From positions 930,001-994,000 of the forward strand of contig NZ_LR027382.1 of the NCBI RefSeq assembly GCF_900604385.1: DNA of 64,000 nucleotides, given 5' to 3'. The notes under the pieces were generated by a model, which was not told the DNA's origin, made no database searches, and saw only the letters and a list, made by a program, of their open reading frames with translations. Positions 34,300-42,897 of this stretch are shown here, piece by piece. Source of the DNA: Alistipes megaguti (GTDB lineage: Bacteria > Bacteroidota > Bacteroidia > Bacteroidales > Rikenellaceae). Each line of letters begins with the position of its first letter. Within the stretch, counting starts at the first letter, position 1. The position numbers were made by a program, and so were the translations under genes.

Positions 34300-35730
34300 T
34301 AGTCGCCCCTTAAAAATAGTTTTATTTATTGGTATTCAGTAATTTAATTTATAGAAGTCTTTGATAAATCTGGAAGTTTTCTTATCTTTACGTTAATAAA
34401 CTTGCAGATTTTATGATTAAAAATACGAATAACAGTCCTTCTTTATTCAGCAACCTATCAGACATGCTGAACCAATCGCACCCGCTTTACCAATTGGCAG
34501 ACAAAATAGATTGGGGAAAATTTGAAACGGCTTTTCAACCTTTGTATTGTCAGGATAACGGCCGTCCCGGCAAGCCAATCCGTTTAATGTGCGGTTTGCT
34601 TATCCTGAAACACCTTCGTAACCTGTCGGATGAGTCTTTGGTAGAGCAATGGAGCGAAAACGCTTATTATCAGTATTTCTGTGGCATGCAGGAGTTTACC
34701 CCGTCTGCCCCTTGTGCGTCTTCAGAACTGGTTCATTTCCGCAAACGTATCGGTGAAAAGGGAATTGAACTCATTTTCCAGGAAAGTATCCGTGTGAATA
34801 ACGACGATGATGATGGCCGTCATCATGATACGGCTTTTATTGATTCCACAGTTCAGGAAAAGAACATCACTTACCCCACGGATGCAAAGTTGCATAAGAA
34901 GATCGTGAAGAAAGTTCTTGGCATTGTAAAAAAGCTGGGACTTCCCCTGCGCCAAAGCTACACCTTTGTGCTGAAGAAGATCTATCGTGACCAGCGTTTC
35001 CGGAACCATCCCAAAAACAGGGAAAAAGCTCTCAGGGCGGACAGGCGTTTACGTACAATAGCCGGAAGACTTGTCAGGGAACTGAAGCGTAATCTTAAAG
35101 AGAATCACGACTATGATAAATTGCTCAGACTCTTTGAAACCGTTCTGTCCCAAAGGCGGAACAGCCGGAAAAAGATTTATTCCATCCATGAGCCGGACGT
35201 GCAATGTATCAGCAAGGGTAAAGAACATAAAAAATATGAATTCGGCAACAAGGTGTCCATCATACGTTCTGCCACAGGAATTATTCTTGGAGCCATATCC
35301 TTTCGCAATGAATATGACGGTCATACCATCGAGTCTTCCTTGGCGCAGGTAGAACGGTTAACCGGAAGGAAGATTAAAGTGCTGGCTGGTGATAGAGGAT
35401 ACAGAGGCAGGAAGGAAATTAACGGGACGAAGATTATGATTCCCGATGTTCCCAAGAAATCAGACAGCCGTTATCAGAAGCTGAAAAAACATAAACTTTT
35501 CTGCAAACGTGCAGGTATAGAACCAACAATAGGTCACTTAAAGTCAGATTACCGATTGGGCCGCAACTTTTATAAAGGTGTGGTCGGGGATGCTGTGAAC
35601 GTGCTACTGGCGGCAGCAGCCTATAACTTCAAAAGAGCCATGAAAGCTCTTTGGTGCATGCTTCATAAAATCTGCGAGATACTGTGGAAAAACGATATCT
35701 CGCAAAAATGGGCTTTTTAAGGGACGACTA
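34300..35730 (+). mobile_element. IS5-like insertion sequence, intact
   Basis: About 1.43 kb with terminal inverted repeats TAGTCGCCCCTTAAAAA (34300-34316) and, read inward from the right end, TAGTCGTCCCTTAAAAAG (35713-35730). One full transposase gene is inside. It abuts the 60-bp repeat on the left, four bases away. No clear target duplication is visible because the left flank is another IS end. Confidence 0.85.
34413..35720 (+). CDS. IS5/IS1182-type DDE transposase
   Basis: 435-aa transposase. DUF772-like N-terminal block (GKPIRLMCGLLILKHLRNLSDESLVEQW, about 50-77), first catalytic Asp in DTAFIDSTVQEKNITYPTDA, second in VLAGDRGYRGRKE, and the C-terminal Glu region AGIEPTIGHLKSDYRLGRNF. 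Frame complete. The DNA is more AT-rich than core genes, consistent with transfer. The exact IS subgroup needs database comparison. Confidence 0.9.
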   Translation: MIKNTNNSPSLFSNLSDMLNQSHPLYQLADKIDWGKFETAFQPLYCQDNGRPGKPIRLMCGLLILKHLRNLSDESLVEQWSENAYYQYFCGMQEFTPSAPCASSELVHFRKRIGEKGIELIFQESIRVNNDDDDGRHHDTAFIDSTVQEKNITYPTDAKLHKKIVKKVLGIVKKLGLPLRQSYTFVLKKIYRDQRFRNHPKNREKALRADRRLRTIAGRLVRELKRNLKENHDYDKLLRLFETVLSQRRNSRKKIYSIHEPDVQCISKGKEHKKYEFGNKVSIIRSATGIILGAISFRNEYDGHTIESSLAQVERLTGRKIKVLAGDRGYRGRKEINGTKIMIPDVPKKSDSRYQKLKKHKLFCKRAGIEPTIGHLKSDYRLGRNFYKGVVGDAVNVLLAAAAYNFKRAMKALWCMLHKICEILWKNDISQKWAF

Positions 35731-35770
35731 GATAATTTTTTGCGTGTGCACCGTGGGTTTTTGCGGATTG

Positions 35771-35801
35771 TTTGTCTTTTATAAAGAATAATCTATAATT
35801 G
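35771..35801 (+). promoter_or_regulatory. Orphan promoter after the IS cluster
   Basis: TTTG (35771-35774), 19-base spacer, TATAATTG (35794-35801). It is followed by a 25-codon ORF (ATG 35807, MRITYIDPLVNEM) that runs into the GH3 remnant in another frame. It looks like the promoter and first codons of a lost gene. Confidence 0.45.
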
Positions 35802-35841
35802 CAGACATGCGTATTACCTATATCGATCCGCTCGTTAATGA

Positions 35842-36018
35842 GATGCAGTCTTTAACTACCCGCCGGAGCAGCCCAGCACCGTGAAGTTCCGAATCACGGC
35901 AGACGCCCTTGCATTCCATAACTTCGAAAAAGAACACATCGTCGAACCTTGTAAATTCTTGTTCAAAATCGGAGCCTTGCCCGCAGGTTTTCGGGCGACA
36001 CTATCTTTCAAACTATAA
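35842..36018 (+). pseudogene. C-terminal remnant of a GH3 glycosidase
   Basis: 58 codons in frame to TAA 36016-36018. They read PEQPSTVKFRIT, then DALAFHNFEKEHIVEPCKF and KIGALPAGFRATLSFKL, matching the end of the fibronectin-III-like domain of GH3 beta-glucosidases (usual pattern: Ala-Phe-Tyr ... Val-Glu-Pro-Gly-x-Phe ... Gly-Ser/Ala-Ser). The intact GH3 at 53618-55720 ends in the same way (DAFAFYDIQTGDFVTEPGTF). There is no start codon and the upstream frame closes at 35839-35841. The rest of the gene was lost in the IS-associated deletion. Confidence 0.75.
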
Positions 36019-36026
36019 AACGAATC

Positions 36027-38021
36027 ATGAAAAAGTATCTATCTCTTCTTGCCTTTTGCGCCCTGACGACGGCGTCGGCCCAACCCCCTGCTCCGCAGAC
36101 CCGCTGGACCATTGCCAACGACCACGCTATTCGTTGGACAGTAGACGGCAGCCGACTGCCCCATAACGACCATGTGGAGATGAGCGGAGAACAAATATCC
36201 GCACGACTGCACTATGGCGTGGAGAGTGACGGACGCTTCACGCTGACCCGTACGCTCGTATGGCCCATGCTGCGCATGCTTCCCAACGACACGTTCGGCG
36301 GACTGACCCGCGATTTCCCGCAGAATTTCCTCGACGCCGTACGCATCGACGGGAAAGCGCTCGCTGCCGAGCAGGTCGAATACCTCCGTCTGGACGGCCT
36401 GTTGACCGTCGTGAGCCGATACGGCGACATCGAAGTGACGCGCTGCCTGTTCCCCTCACCCGCACGGGCGGCATTCTGTGAGCAATACACTCTCCGCAAC
36501 GCCGGACCGACCACCGTCGCCGTCGAGCTGAACCCCGTGCGCGACGAAATTCGCACCGACGCCGACGCCGGAGTCGAGGGCAGTTATACGCTCATTGCGG
36601 CGACGGATTTCGTCCGCAGCAGAACCCTCCGGCTTGCGCCGGGCGAAACGTGCATTTTCGGAGCTTCGGTGCGCGGGCTCAAAACGCCCGAAGTCGAACT
36701 GCCCCTCGACATCTCTGCCGAACGGGCGCAGCGCGAAGCCTTTGTCGCCGAGGTGTGCGGCAATCTGAGTTTAGAGTCGCCAGAACCCGTGCTCAACACG
36801 ATGTTCGCACTGGCCAAGGTCCGCACCGCAGAGTCCGTTTTCCGCACACGCGGAGGACTCCTCCACGCTCCCGGAGGCGTCTACTACGCCGCCATCTGGT
36901 GCAACGACCAATCTGAGTATGTGAATCCTTTCTTCCCGCAGTTAGGTTACGCCAAAGGCAACGAAGCGGCCCTGAACAGTTTCCTGCATTTCGCCCGCTA
37001 CATGAATCCCGAATACCGGCACATTCCATGGTCGGTGATCGCTGAGGGATACGACACCTACGGTCCATTCGACCGCGGCGATGCAGCGATGCTGGCTTAC
37101 GGCGCAGGGCGCTATGCCCTTCAAATGGGCGACATCCGCACGGCGGAAGCCCTGTGGCCGCTCATCGAATGGTCGCTCGAATACTGCCGGCGCAAACTCA
37201 ACGAACACGGCGTCGTCGCTTCCGAAGCCGACGAACTGGAAAAACGTTTCCCGGCCGGCGATGCCAATCTCTGCACCTCGTCGCTCTACTACGACGCCCT
37301 GCGCTCCGCGGCATGGCTCGCCGAGCAGACCGGACGGCCGCAACGGCTGGCCGACGAATACCGCCGCAGGGCCGAAACGCTGCGTGAAAACATCGAACGC
37401 TTCTTCGGTGCGACGATCGAGGGGTACGCCACCTACCGCTATTACGAGGGCAACGACATCCTGCGTTCGTGGATCTGCATTCCGCTGGTCATGGATATTT
37501 TCGAACGCCGGGAGGCGACCGTGGCGGCCCTGCTCTCCCCGCGGCTCTGGACCGAAAACGGAATGCTGACCGCCGCCGGAAGCGACACGTTCTGGGACCG
37601 CACCACGCTCTATGCCCTGCGAGGCATTTATGCCGCAGGCTTCCGAGAAGAGGCTACCGAACGCCTGCGATTCTACTCGCAAACCCGGCTCCTCGGCGAG
37701 CATGTGCCTTATGCCGTCGAAGCGTGGCCCGAGGGCGATCAGCGCCACCTCTCGGCTGAGAGCGGACTCTACTGCCGCATCGTCACCGAAGGTATGTTCG
37801 GATTCCGACCGACGGGATTCCGCTCGTTCACGCTCACACCTCAACTGCCCGACGCATGGAACCAGATGACCCTGCGCCGGATGTACGCCTGTGCGGAACG
37901 GCCTTACGACATCATCGTGAAGCGCACCGGGAAAAAACTCCATATACGCATCGAACGCGACGGCTCCTGCATCCGAAAATACACCGCAGACAACGGTACG
38001 ACGATACGAATCGAATTGTAA
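36027..38021 (+). CDS. Exported (alpha/alpha)6-barrel glycoside hydrolase
   Basis: 664-aa secreted enzyme with signal peptide MKKYLSLLAFCALTTASAQ. An N-terminal beta-sandwich (about 20-250) is followed by a six-hairpin helical barrel (about 260-590) and a small C-terminal beta domain. Candidate catalytic segments are YYAAIWCNDQSEYVNPFFPQ, EGYDTYGPFDRGD and SDTFWDRTTLYALRG, all acid-rich and aromatic as in GH63/GH78/GH95-like barrels. I cannot name the family. The gene is GC-rich like the core, unlike the next genes. It starts eight bases after the GH3 remnant stop, so it was the downstream partner of that lost gene. Confidence 0.75.
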   Translation: MKKYLSLLAFCALTTASAQPPAPQTRWTIANDHAIRWTVDGSRLPHNDHVEMSGEQISARLHYGVESDGRFTLTRTLVWPMLRMLPNDTFGGLTRDFPQNFLDAVRIDGKALAAEQVEYLRLDGLLTVVSRYGDIEVTRCLFPSPARAAFCEQYTLRNAGPTTVAVELNPVRDEIRTDADAGVEGSYTLIAATDFVRSRTLRLAPGETCIFGASVRGLKTPEVELPLDISAERAQREAFVAEVCGNLSLESPEPVLNTMFALAKVRTAESVFRTRGGLLHAPGGVYYAAIWCNDQSEYVNPFFPQLGYAKGNEAALNSFLHFARYMNPEYRHIPWSVIAEGYDTYGPFDRGDAAMLAYGAGRYALQMGDIRTAEALWPLIEWSLEYCRRKLNEHGVVASEADELEKRFPAGDANLCTSSLYYDALRSAAWLAEQTGRPQRLADEYRRRAETLRENIERFFGATIEGYATYRYYEGNDILRSWICIPLVMDIFERREATVAALLSPRLWTENGMLTAAGSDTFWDRTTLYALRGIYAAGFREEATERLRFYSQTRLLGEHVPYAVEAWPEGDQRHLSAESGLYCRIVTEGMFGFRPTGFRSFTLTPQLPDAWNQMTLRRMYACAERPYDIIVKRTGKKLHIRIERDGSCIRKYTADNGTTIRIEL

Positions 38022-38039
38022 GAACAACGACATGAAACA

Positions 38040-39032
38040 TTGGTGGATATTATTCTTGTTATCTTGTTATCTTGTTGCGTATGGCAAACTAAAGCTGTTG
38101 GAATTGACACGCTGACGGTTTACAGTCCTTCTATGCGTAAAAATGTAGACGCATTGGTTTTGTGTCCTGCTGGTTATTCGCCGACAAAAAAATATCCGGT
38201 GGTTTACTTGTTACATGGATATAGCGATGCTTGGAATAACGGTTGGCTGAAAAAATGCGATGGTTTGGAGGCGTTGATTGACCATTATGAAATGATCGTA
38301 GTCTGTCCGGATGGAGGATTCAGCAGTTGGTATTATGACAGTCCAGAAGATCCCTCATATAAATATGAAACCTTTATAACCCGTGAATTGATTCCTGCTG
38401 TCGATTCCCGATTCGGCACGGTCGCAGATCGCACGGGACGAGCTGTCGTCGGTTTGAGTATGGGCGGTCATGGAGCTTTTTATCTTGCATTCCGCCATCA
38501 GGAGATTTTCGGCGTAGCAGGAAGCATGAGCGGGGGCGTCGACATTCGATCTTTTCCCGATCGTTGGGACATCGCCTTACGGTTGGGACCGCAAAACCAA
38601 TATCCCGAACGCTGGGAATCGCATACGATAATCAATATGCTCGACCTCTTGAAGCCGAATTCTCTAGCTTTAGTGTTTGATTGCGGAACAGAAGATTTTT
38701 TCTATGACGTCAATGTTGCGCTGCATGCTAAACTCCTCGACCGAAAAATTCCGCATGACTTCTATTCCCGTCCGGGAGGACACGAATGGCAATATTGGAG
38801 CAATGCCATCCGCTATCAATTTAATTCTGCCAACGGGTTAATCAATCTTTATTGCAATGGACATGGAGCATTTGGTACACGAATTGGCTCATGGGGATTC
38901 CAAGGCCGCAATGAGAATACTCTATGCACATTTTTATCCGAAACTGTTGTCGTTTGTATATTCTCTGACCAAATCAAGCAGGATGCGAAAAAGATCGTAA
39001 TGAGTACTTTGTATGCCGTATGGGATAGTTAG
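38040..39032 (+). CDS. Secreted alpha/beta esterase (CE1/esterase D type), signal peptide out of frame
   Basis: Esterase-D-like hydrolase, probably deacylating carbohydrate. Core motifs: YPVVYLLHGYSDAWNNG (oxyanion side), nucleophile GLSMGGHGA (Ser about residue 140), Asp in FDCGTEDFF, His in PGGHEWQYW. The frame as it stands begins with TTG 38040. ATG 38032 starts a good signal peptide (MKHWWILFLLSCY) in another frame. Removing one 8-bp repeat unit (see 38055-38076) joins the two, giving MKHWWILFLLSCCVWQ and then the enzyme. After YWSNAIRYQF, where relatives end within about 10 residues, some 60 unrelated residues follow. Either the gene is decaying or it is phase-variable. Composition is lower in GC than the gene before it. 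Confidence 0.7.
   Translation: MVDIILVILLSCCVWQTKAVGIDTLTVYSPSMRKNVDALVLCPAGYSPTKKYPVVYLLHGYSDAWNNGWLKKCDGLEALIDHYEMIVVCPDGGFSSWYYDSPEDPSYKYETFITRELIPAVDSRFGTVADRTGRAVVGLSMGGHGAFYLAFRHQEIFGVAGSMSGGVDIRSFPDRWDIALRLGPQNQYPERWESHTIINMLDLLKPNSLALVFDCGTEDFFYDVNVALHAKLLDRKIPHDFYSRPGGHEWQYWSNAIRYQFNSANGLINLYCNGHGAFGTRIGSWGFQGRNENTLCTFLSETVVVCIFSDQIKQDAKKIVMSTLYAVWDS
38055..38076 (+). repeat. 8-bp tandem repeat in the esterase signal-peptide region
   Basis: CTTGTTAT is repeated twice and followed by CTTGTT, 2.75 units in all. Gain or loss of one unit changes the frame by two bases and switches whether ATG 38032 reads into the esterase. Confidence 0.85.
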
Positions 39033-39310
39033 TTGAAACTGGCAACCATTCAGAATGTCATGTTACTATACGAAGCATTAACAAAATTAACAATCGTGAA
39101 AAAATGGGGTGTGGGAAATTCTTTCAGATTCGTCTTATATATGCAACCTGAAACTTTTTGTCTTATCAACTAACCTTTAATGAAATGAATTGTACTTTTC
39201 CGGTATGCTGTCCCTGACCCTGAAAGAGTATTTCAATGGCTATATCGGCATTTTTCAATGTCGTATATAATCTCGGTTCGTAAGTATTCCGGATTAATCC
39301 CAAACAACTT
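39033..39310. other. AT-rich gap upstream of the fimbrillin-like genes
   Basis: 278 bases without a convincing ORF. It probably holds the promoter of the fimbrillin gene at 39311 but no exact TAnnTTTG match was found. The sharp drop in GC from the 36-38 kb gene marks a different origin of what follows. Confidence 0.4.
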
Positions 39311-41224
39311 ATGAAATTTTATCCTTTTTGTTTATTGGCTTTCGCGTTGGCTGTCTCTTCCTGCCGGACCGATGAAAACGTCCTGCCTGTCGGACAATTT
39401 CCGGATGACGGTCGTATTCATTTTACAATAGGAACAGCGCCTTTAACACGTGTCACTACTGGCGATGATTTCAAAACGGTTTTTGACGAAGGCGATGAAA
39501 TCGGTCTTTTTGTTGTCAGTCGTTCCGTCGATGCAGAAAAGAAACTTCTTCCTTCGGGAAATTATGTTGATAATCGGAAACTCCGGTTTTCCGCCGGGCA
39601 GTGGACCTTGGAAGGCGAACCGATCTATTATCCGGACGACATGGTTCTGGATTTTTATGCCTATTACCCGTATTCAAAAGACGTGGATCCGACAGCGATC
39701 GTTTACGATGCGACACAATCGGTCTACGACCTGATGAGTGCGCGGACACCCAACGTAGAAGCCTCTACCACTCCCGTGCAACTGCTATTCCAGCATAAAT
39801 TGGCCTTGGTCGAGGTCATTATCAAGGACCGCGGTAGTTCGGTAACAATGCAGCATGTCATTCCAACTGCGACATTGGATCTTTCTGCTCCGGAGCAGGA
39901 GGAAATGACGCTCGGTGATGAAGAGACACGCACGGATTTCGTATTTCCGGTCCATGATTATAAACGGGCGATCTTCCGTGCATATCTTCCGGCCCAGTCC
40001 ATCGCCGAAGGGGAACTGCTACAGATCGGTTCCGGAACTCAAACACCCAAATATGCGGTCGAGGCGTATCAACTTACTGCAGGAATGGCCAAACGTTACA
40101 CGATTTCGACAAAAATACCTGATATAGACCGGATGCCCAACTGCTATATGGTCGCTCCGGGTGGAACAGTCGATATTCCGGTGAAAAAAGCCTATGAGGT
40201 TTGGCGTCAGGAGTCCTATCTGGCAAGCGCCAAACCCGATTTGACCGGTGACCTGACAGCGGAACTTCTTTGGATGGATACTGATGGCCTTGTACCGTCC
40301 GGAGGAGTGACGCTACTGAAAAACGAAACCGATATCGAACAGAGCGTCGTCCATGTAACTACGGCCGCCGGCAAATCCGGTAACGCGACCATCATTGTAA
40401 AGATTGGAGGGACAATTCGTTGGACTTGGCATATATGGGTGACGGATTATGATCCTGATAATGGCGGCAAGACGTACGAATATGACAATAACATGGACGG
40501 AACGACCGATTTCGTATTCATGGATCGCAATCTTGGAGCGTTGGGAACTACTCCGGCCGATCCCTTGACGACTGGATGCTACTATCAGGGGGCCCGCTTT
40601 AATCCCTTTCCCGGGCCGGCCGATCTCGACTCAGAGTCACCCGAGTTCCGGAAACTCTACAGTCACGGAATGACGCCTCAGGTCAATACCTCGAAGACGG
40701 TGGTTGACCCTGCTTCGTCGAGCGAAGCAGATTCTTGGGCCGCACAGGCCGCCAGCATCCAATATGCGGTGACCAATCCGTTGCACTTCATCAAGAGTAA
40801 GGATTCGGAGCCCTACAGTTGGACTTTGACTTCGAACGACAGCAAATACGAGGACATTACCGGCTCCTTTTGGCCCAATGCAGCGAAACACCCCGGCAAG
40901 ACGCTCCACGATCCCTGTCCCGAAGGGTGGATGCTTCCTGTTTGGAAAAACAACCTTTCGCCCTGGAGCCCCCTGACGCCCGGGGTTTGGAATAAGAATA
41001 CGAACGACTACTACTGGCCCGCTTACGGTTACTATATGATTACCGGGCGCGTACGTTTCAATACAGGACTTTTCACCGACGTGGGGAAGATAGGTGCGCT
41101 CTATGCCGGCGAGCCGACGGGACCGAAAACCAGAGCTTTACTGCTTCAACCCGAGAACTACATGAATCCGGACAACAACTACAGCCGCGGCAGTGCATTG
41201 CCCGTACGATGTGTAAGAGAATAA
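39311..41224 (+). CDS. Fimbrillin-like lipoprotein with C-terminal FISUMP-type domain
   Basis: 637-aa exported lipoprotein (signal MKFYPFCLLAFALAVSSC, lipid Cys near residue 18). Residues about 30-280 show the Mfa/FimA-like fimbrillin pattern of two beta domains (ARTPNVEASTTPVQLLFQHKLALVEVII and FPVHDYKRAIFRAYLPAQSI). The C-terminal part (about 375-637) resembles the Fibrobacter succinogenes major paralogous domain: FVFMDRNLGALGTTP, YYQGARFNPF, LHDPCPEGWMLPV and the terminal ALPVRCVRE. This mixed architecture suggests a surface adhesin or shaft component. It lies 17 bases upstream of a second fimbrillin gene, so the two form an operon. Confidence 0.78.
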   Translation: MKFYPFCLLAFALAVSSCRTDENVLPVGQFPDDGRIHFTIGTAPLTRVTTGDDFKTVFDEGDEIGLFVVSRSVDAEKKLLPSGNYVDNRKLRFSAGQWTLEGEPIYYPDDMVLDFYAYYPYSKDVDPTAIVYDATQSVYDLMSARTPNVEASTTPVQLLFQHKLALVEVIIKDRGSSVTMQHVIPTATLDLSAPEQEEMTLGDEETRTDFVFPVHDYKRAIFRAYLPAQSIAEGELLQIGSGTQTPKYAVEAYQLTAGMAKRYTISTKIPDIDRMPNCYMVAPGGTVDIPVKKAYEVWRQESYLASAKPDLTGDLTAELLWMDTDGLVPSGGVTLLKNETDIEQSVVHVTTAAGKSGNATIIVKIGGTIRWTWHIWVTDYDPDNGGKTYEYDNNMDGTTDFVFMDRNLGALGTTPADPLTTGCYYQGARFNPFPGPADLDSESPEFRKLYSHGMTPQVNTSKTVVDPASSSEADSWAAQAASIQYAVTNPLHFIKSKDSEPYSWTLTSNDSKYEDITGSFWPNAAKHPGKTLHDPCPEGWMLPVWKNNLSPWSPLTPGVWNKNTNDYYWPAYGYYMITGRVRFNTGLFTDVGKIGALYAGEPTGPKTRALLLQPENYMNPDNNYSRGSALPVRCVRE

Positions 41225-41241
41225 AAAACAAATAGTAAAAA

Positions 41242-42162
41242 ATGAAACAGATATATGTAATCGGCATATTAAGTTTGGCCAGCAGTCTTTTTTCTGCTTG
41301 TGAGGATATCAATGAAGGCGGTGGAAAAAATTACAATACGGAAGTAGAGGTGACATTCGCATCCAAGATCGTTGCCTATGACTCAAATGATACCGAAGAG
41401 TGGGTTGGCGGTGAATCCGTAGGTGTTTTTATGAAAAAAAATAAAGCGGGTTTCGCTGCGGAAGATATCGTCAATGGCGTATCAAACCGTCGTTTGATAG
41501 CCGATGCCGACGGTTCGTTATGTGTGCCGGAAAATGAACCGTCTATTATTTTTCAGCAGGACGCCAGCAAGGTCGATTTTGTACTTTACCATCCCTGGTT
41601 GGAGATATTGCCTGAGAACGGTATTCCGGTCGATGTCAGCAATCCGGAAAACAAGGAGAAATACGGAACGCTTTACAGTAACAACGCTACGGGCAAGTAC
41701 AAGAGCCAGAGTCCGGTAAAGGTTGAATTCCGGCACATTCCGGCAAAGATCATACTCGAAATGACAAACGGCACAGGTGTCGAAGCGGAAGATTTGCGGT
41801 CGTTGCAGGTCGAGGCGAGGGGAGTGTATACGGCTGGATTACTCGCTTTGGATACCGGAATCGTAACTCCTGCCGGGAATATTGGCACAATATCCGTTCC
41901 GGTTTCTGACGACGGCCGACACGCCGAGTACGTGGTATTGCCAACAAACGAACTTCCCTCTTCCGGCCGTGACTTGAGATTTACCTTTACCGTAAAGGAT
42001 ATCGATATCGCGCAGACGTATCGTTTTGACGAAAACTTGCGATTCGAGATGGGCAAGCAATACACGTTGGATGTGGTAATCGCAAATCCGGGAATCGAAG
42101 TGACAATCCGGACAATCGAAGATTGGATCGTGGACGACGAAACCGGTGATGCCGTGTTATGA
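41242..42162 (+). CDS. Fimbrillin-family lipoprotein
   Basis: 306-aa lipoprotein with signal ending SSLFSAC (Cys about residue 20). It has the Bacteroidales fimbrillin layout: N-terminal domain with FASKIVAYDSNDTEEWVGGESVGVFM and VDFVLYHPW, then a second domain with VKVEFRHIPAKIILEM and a closing FEMGKQYTLDVVI. Such proteins are secreted as lipoproteins, cleaved by gingipain-like proteases and polymerised by strand exchange (family knowledge). No mfa anchor or assembly genes are adjacent; the partner is the larger protein just upstream. It ends about 150 bases before the ECF sigma gene. Confidence 0.75.
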   Translation: MKQIYVIGILSLASSLFSACEDINEGGGKNYNTEVEVTFASKIVAYDSNDTEEWVGGESVGVFMKKNKAGFAAEDIVNGVSNRRLIADADGSLCVPENEPSIIFQQDASKVDFVLYHPWLEILPENGIPVDVSNPENKEKYGTLYSNNATGKYKSQSPVKVEFRHIPAKIILEMTNGTGVEAEDLRSLQVEARGVYTAGLLALDTGIVTPAGNIGTISVPVSDDGRHAEYVVLPTNELPSSGRDLRFTFTVKDIDIAQTYRFDENLRFEMGKQYTLDVVIANPGIEVTIRTIEDWIVDDETGDAVL

Positions 42163-42273
42163 TATTCAGTCAGAGAGGTGAAGGTTGTGCCGGATGCGCA
42201 GCCTTTACCTCTTTGCAATACAGTCCCGAATGCTAAAATAATGTAAAACGGTCTGTGCGGGAATAAAAGATTG

Positions 42274-42281
42274 TATTTTTG
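42274..42281 (+). promoter_or_regulatory. -7 box of the ECF sigma gene
   Basis: TATTTTTG matches TAnnTTTG, 31 bases before ATG 42313, with a weak TCTG at 42252-42255 (18-base spacer). It marks the start of the sigma/FecR unit. Confidence 0.55.
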
Positions 42282-42312
42282 ATAAAGGCCTTTTACTGAA
42301 TCCAGAGGTGAT

Positions 42313-42894
42313 ATGGCAGAACAAGTCAATCAATATGAACTGGGGTTGTTGAGCGAGATGAAACGGGGCAGCCAAAGCGCATTTTCAGTCCTGTTCGGTA
42401 TTTATTATGCCGATCTGCTCCTTTATTGTGGTACGTTTATCCGGGAACGAAAGGAATGTGAAGATATCGTACAAGATATTTTTTATAAATTGTGGAACGA
42501 TCGAAGGGAACTGAAAATCGACACCTCTTTGAAGGCCTATCTTTTACGAGCTGTACGCAATGGTTGTTTCGATGTTTTCCGCCATAGGAAAATTGAGCGA
42601 AACCATGTCTGTGCCATAACGGCAACACCCTCTGCCGGAAATTTGGAAACTGAAAATTACGTGCTTTATTCCGACCTGCAAAGCCGGCTCGACGAAGTGT
42701 TGGAACAGCTTGATGAAAAGGCTGCCGAAGCATTTCGAATGAACCGTTTCGAGAATCTCAAGTACCGTGAGATTGCCGAACGACTGCAAGTCTCCGAGCG
42801 AACCGTTGAGGTCCGAATAGGAAAAGCATTGGAATTTATCCGCAGTCACCTTCACGATTTTGCCATGCTGCTTTTTTTCATTGGCCCGTTCTGA
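42313..42894 (+). CDS. ECF RNA polymerase sigma factor, FecI-like
   Basis: 193-aa sigma-70-like factor. Region 2 spans about residues 25-95 (FSVLFGIYYADLLLYCGTFI, then CEDIVQDIFYKLWNDR, then LKAYLLRAVRNGCFDVFRHRK). Region 4 spans about 120-175 (LDEKAAEAFRMNRFENLKYREIAERLQVSERTVEVRIGKAL). This is the Bacteroidetes FecI-type sigma that is held by the FecR anti-sigma encoded three bases downstream. It is expected to activate the SusC operon that follows. Confidence 0.92.
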   Translation: MAEQVNQYELGLLSEMKRGSQSAFSVLFGIYYADLLLYCGTFIRERKECEDIVQDIFYKLWNDRRELKIDTSLKAYLLRAVRNGCFDVFRHRKIERNHVCAITATPSAGNLETENYVLYSDLQSRLDEVLEQLDEKAAEAFRMNRFENLKYREIAERLQVSERTVEVRIGKALEFIRSHLHDFAMLLFFIGPF

Positions 42895-42897
42895 TTA

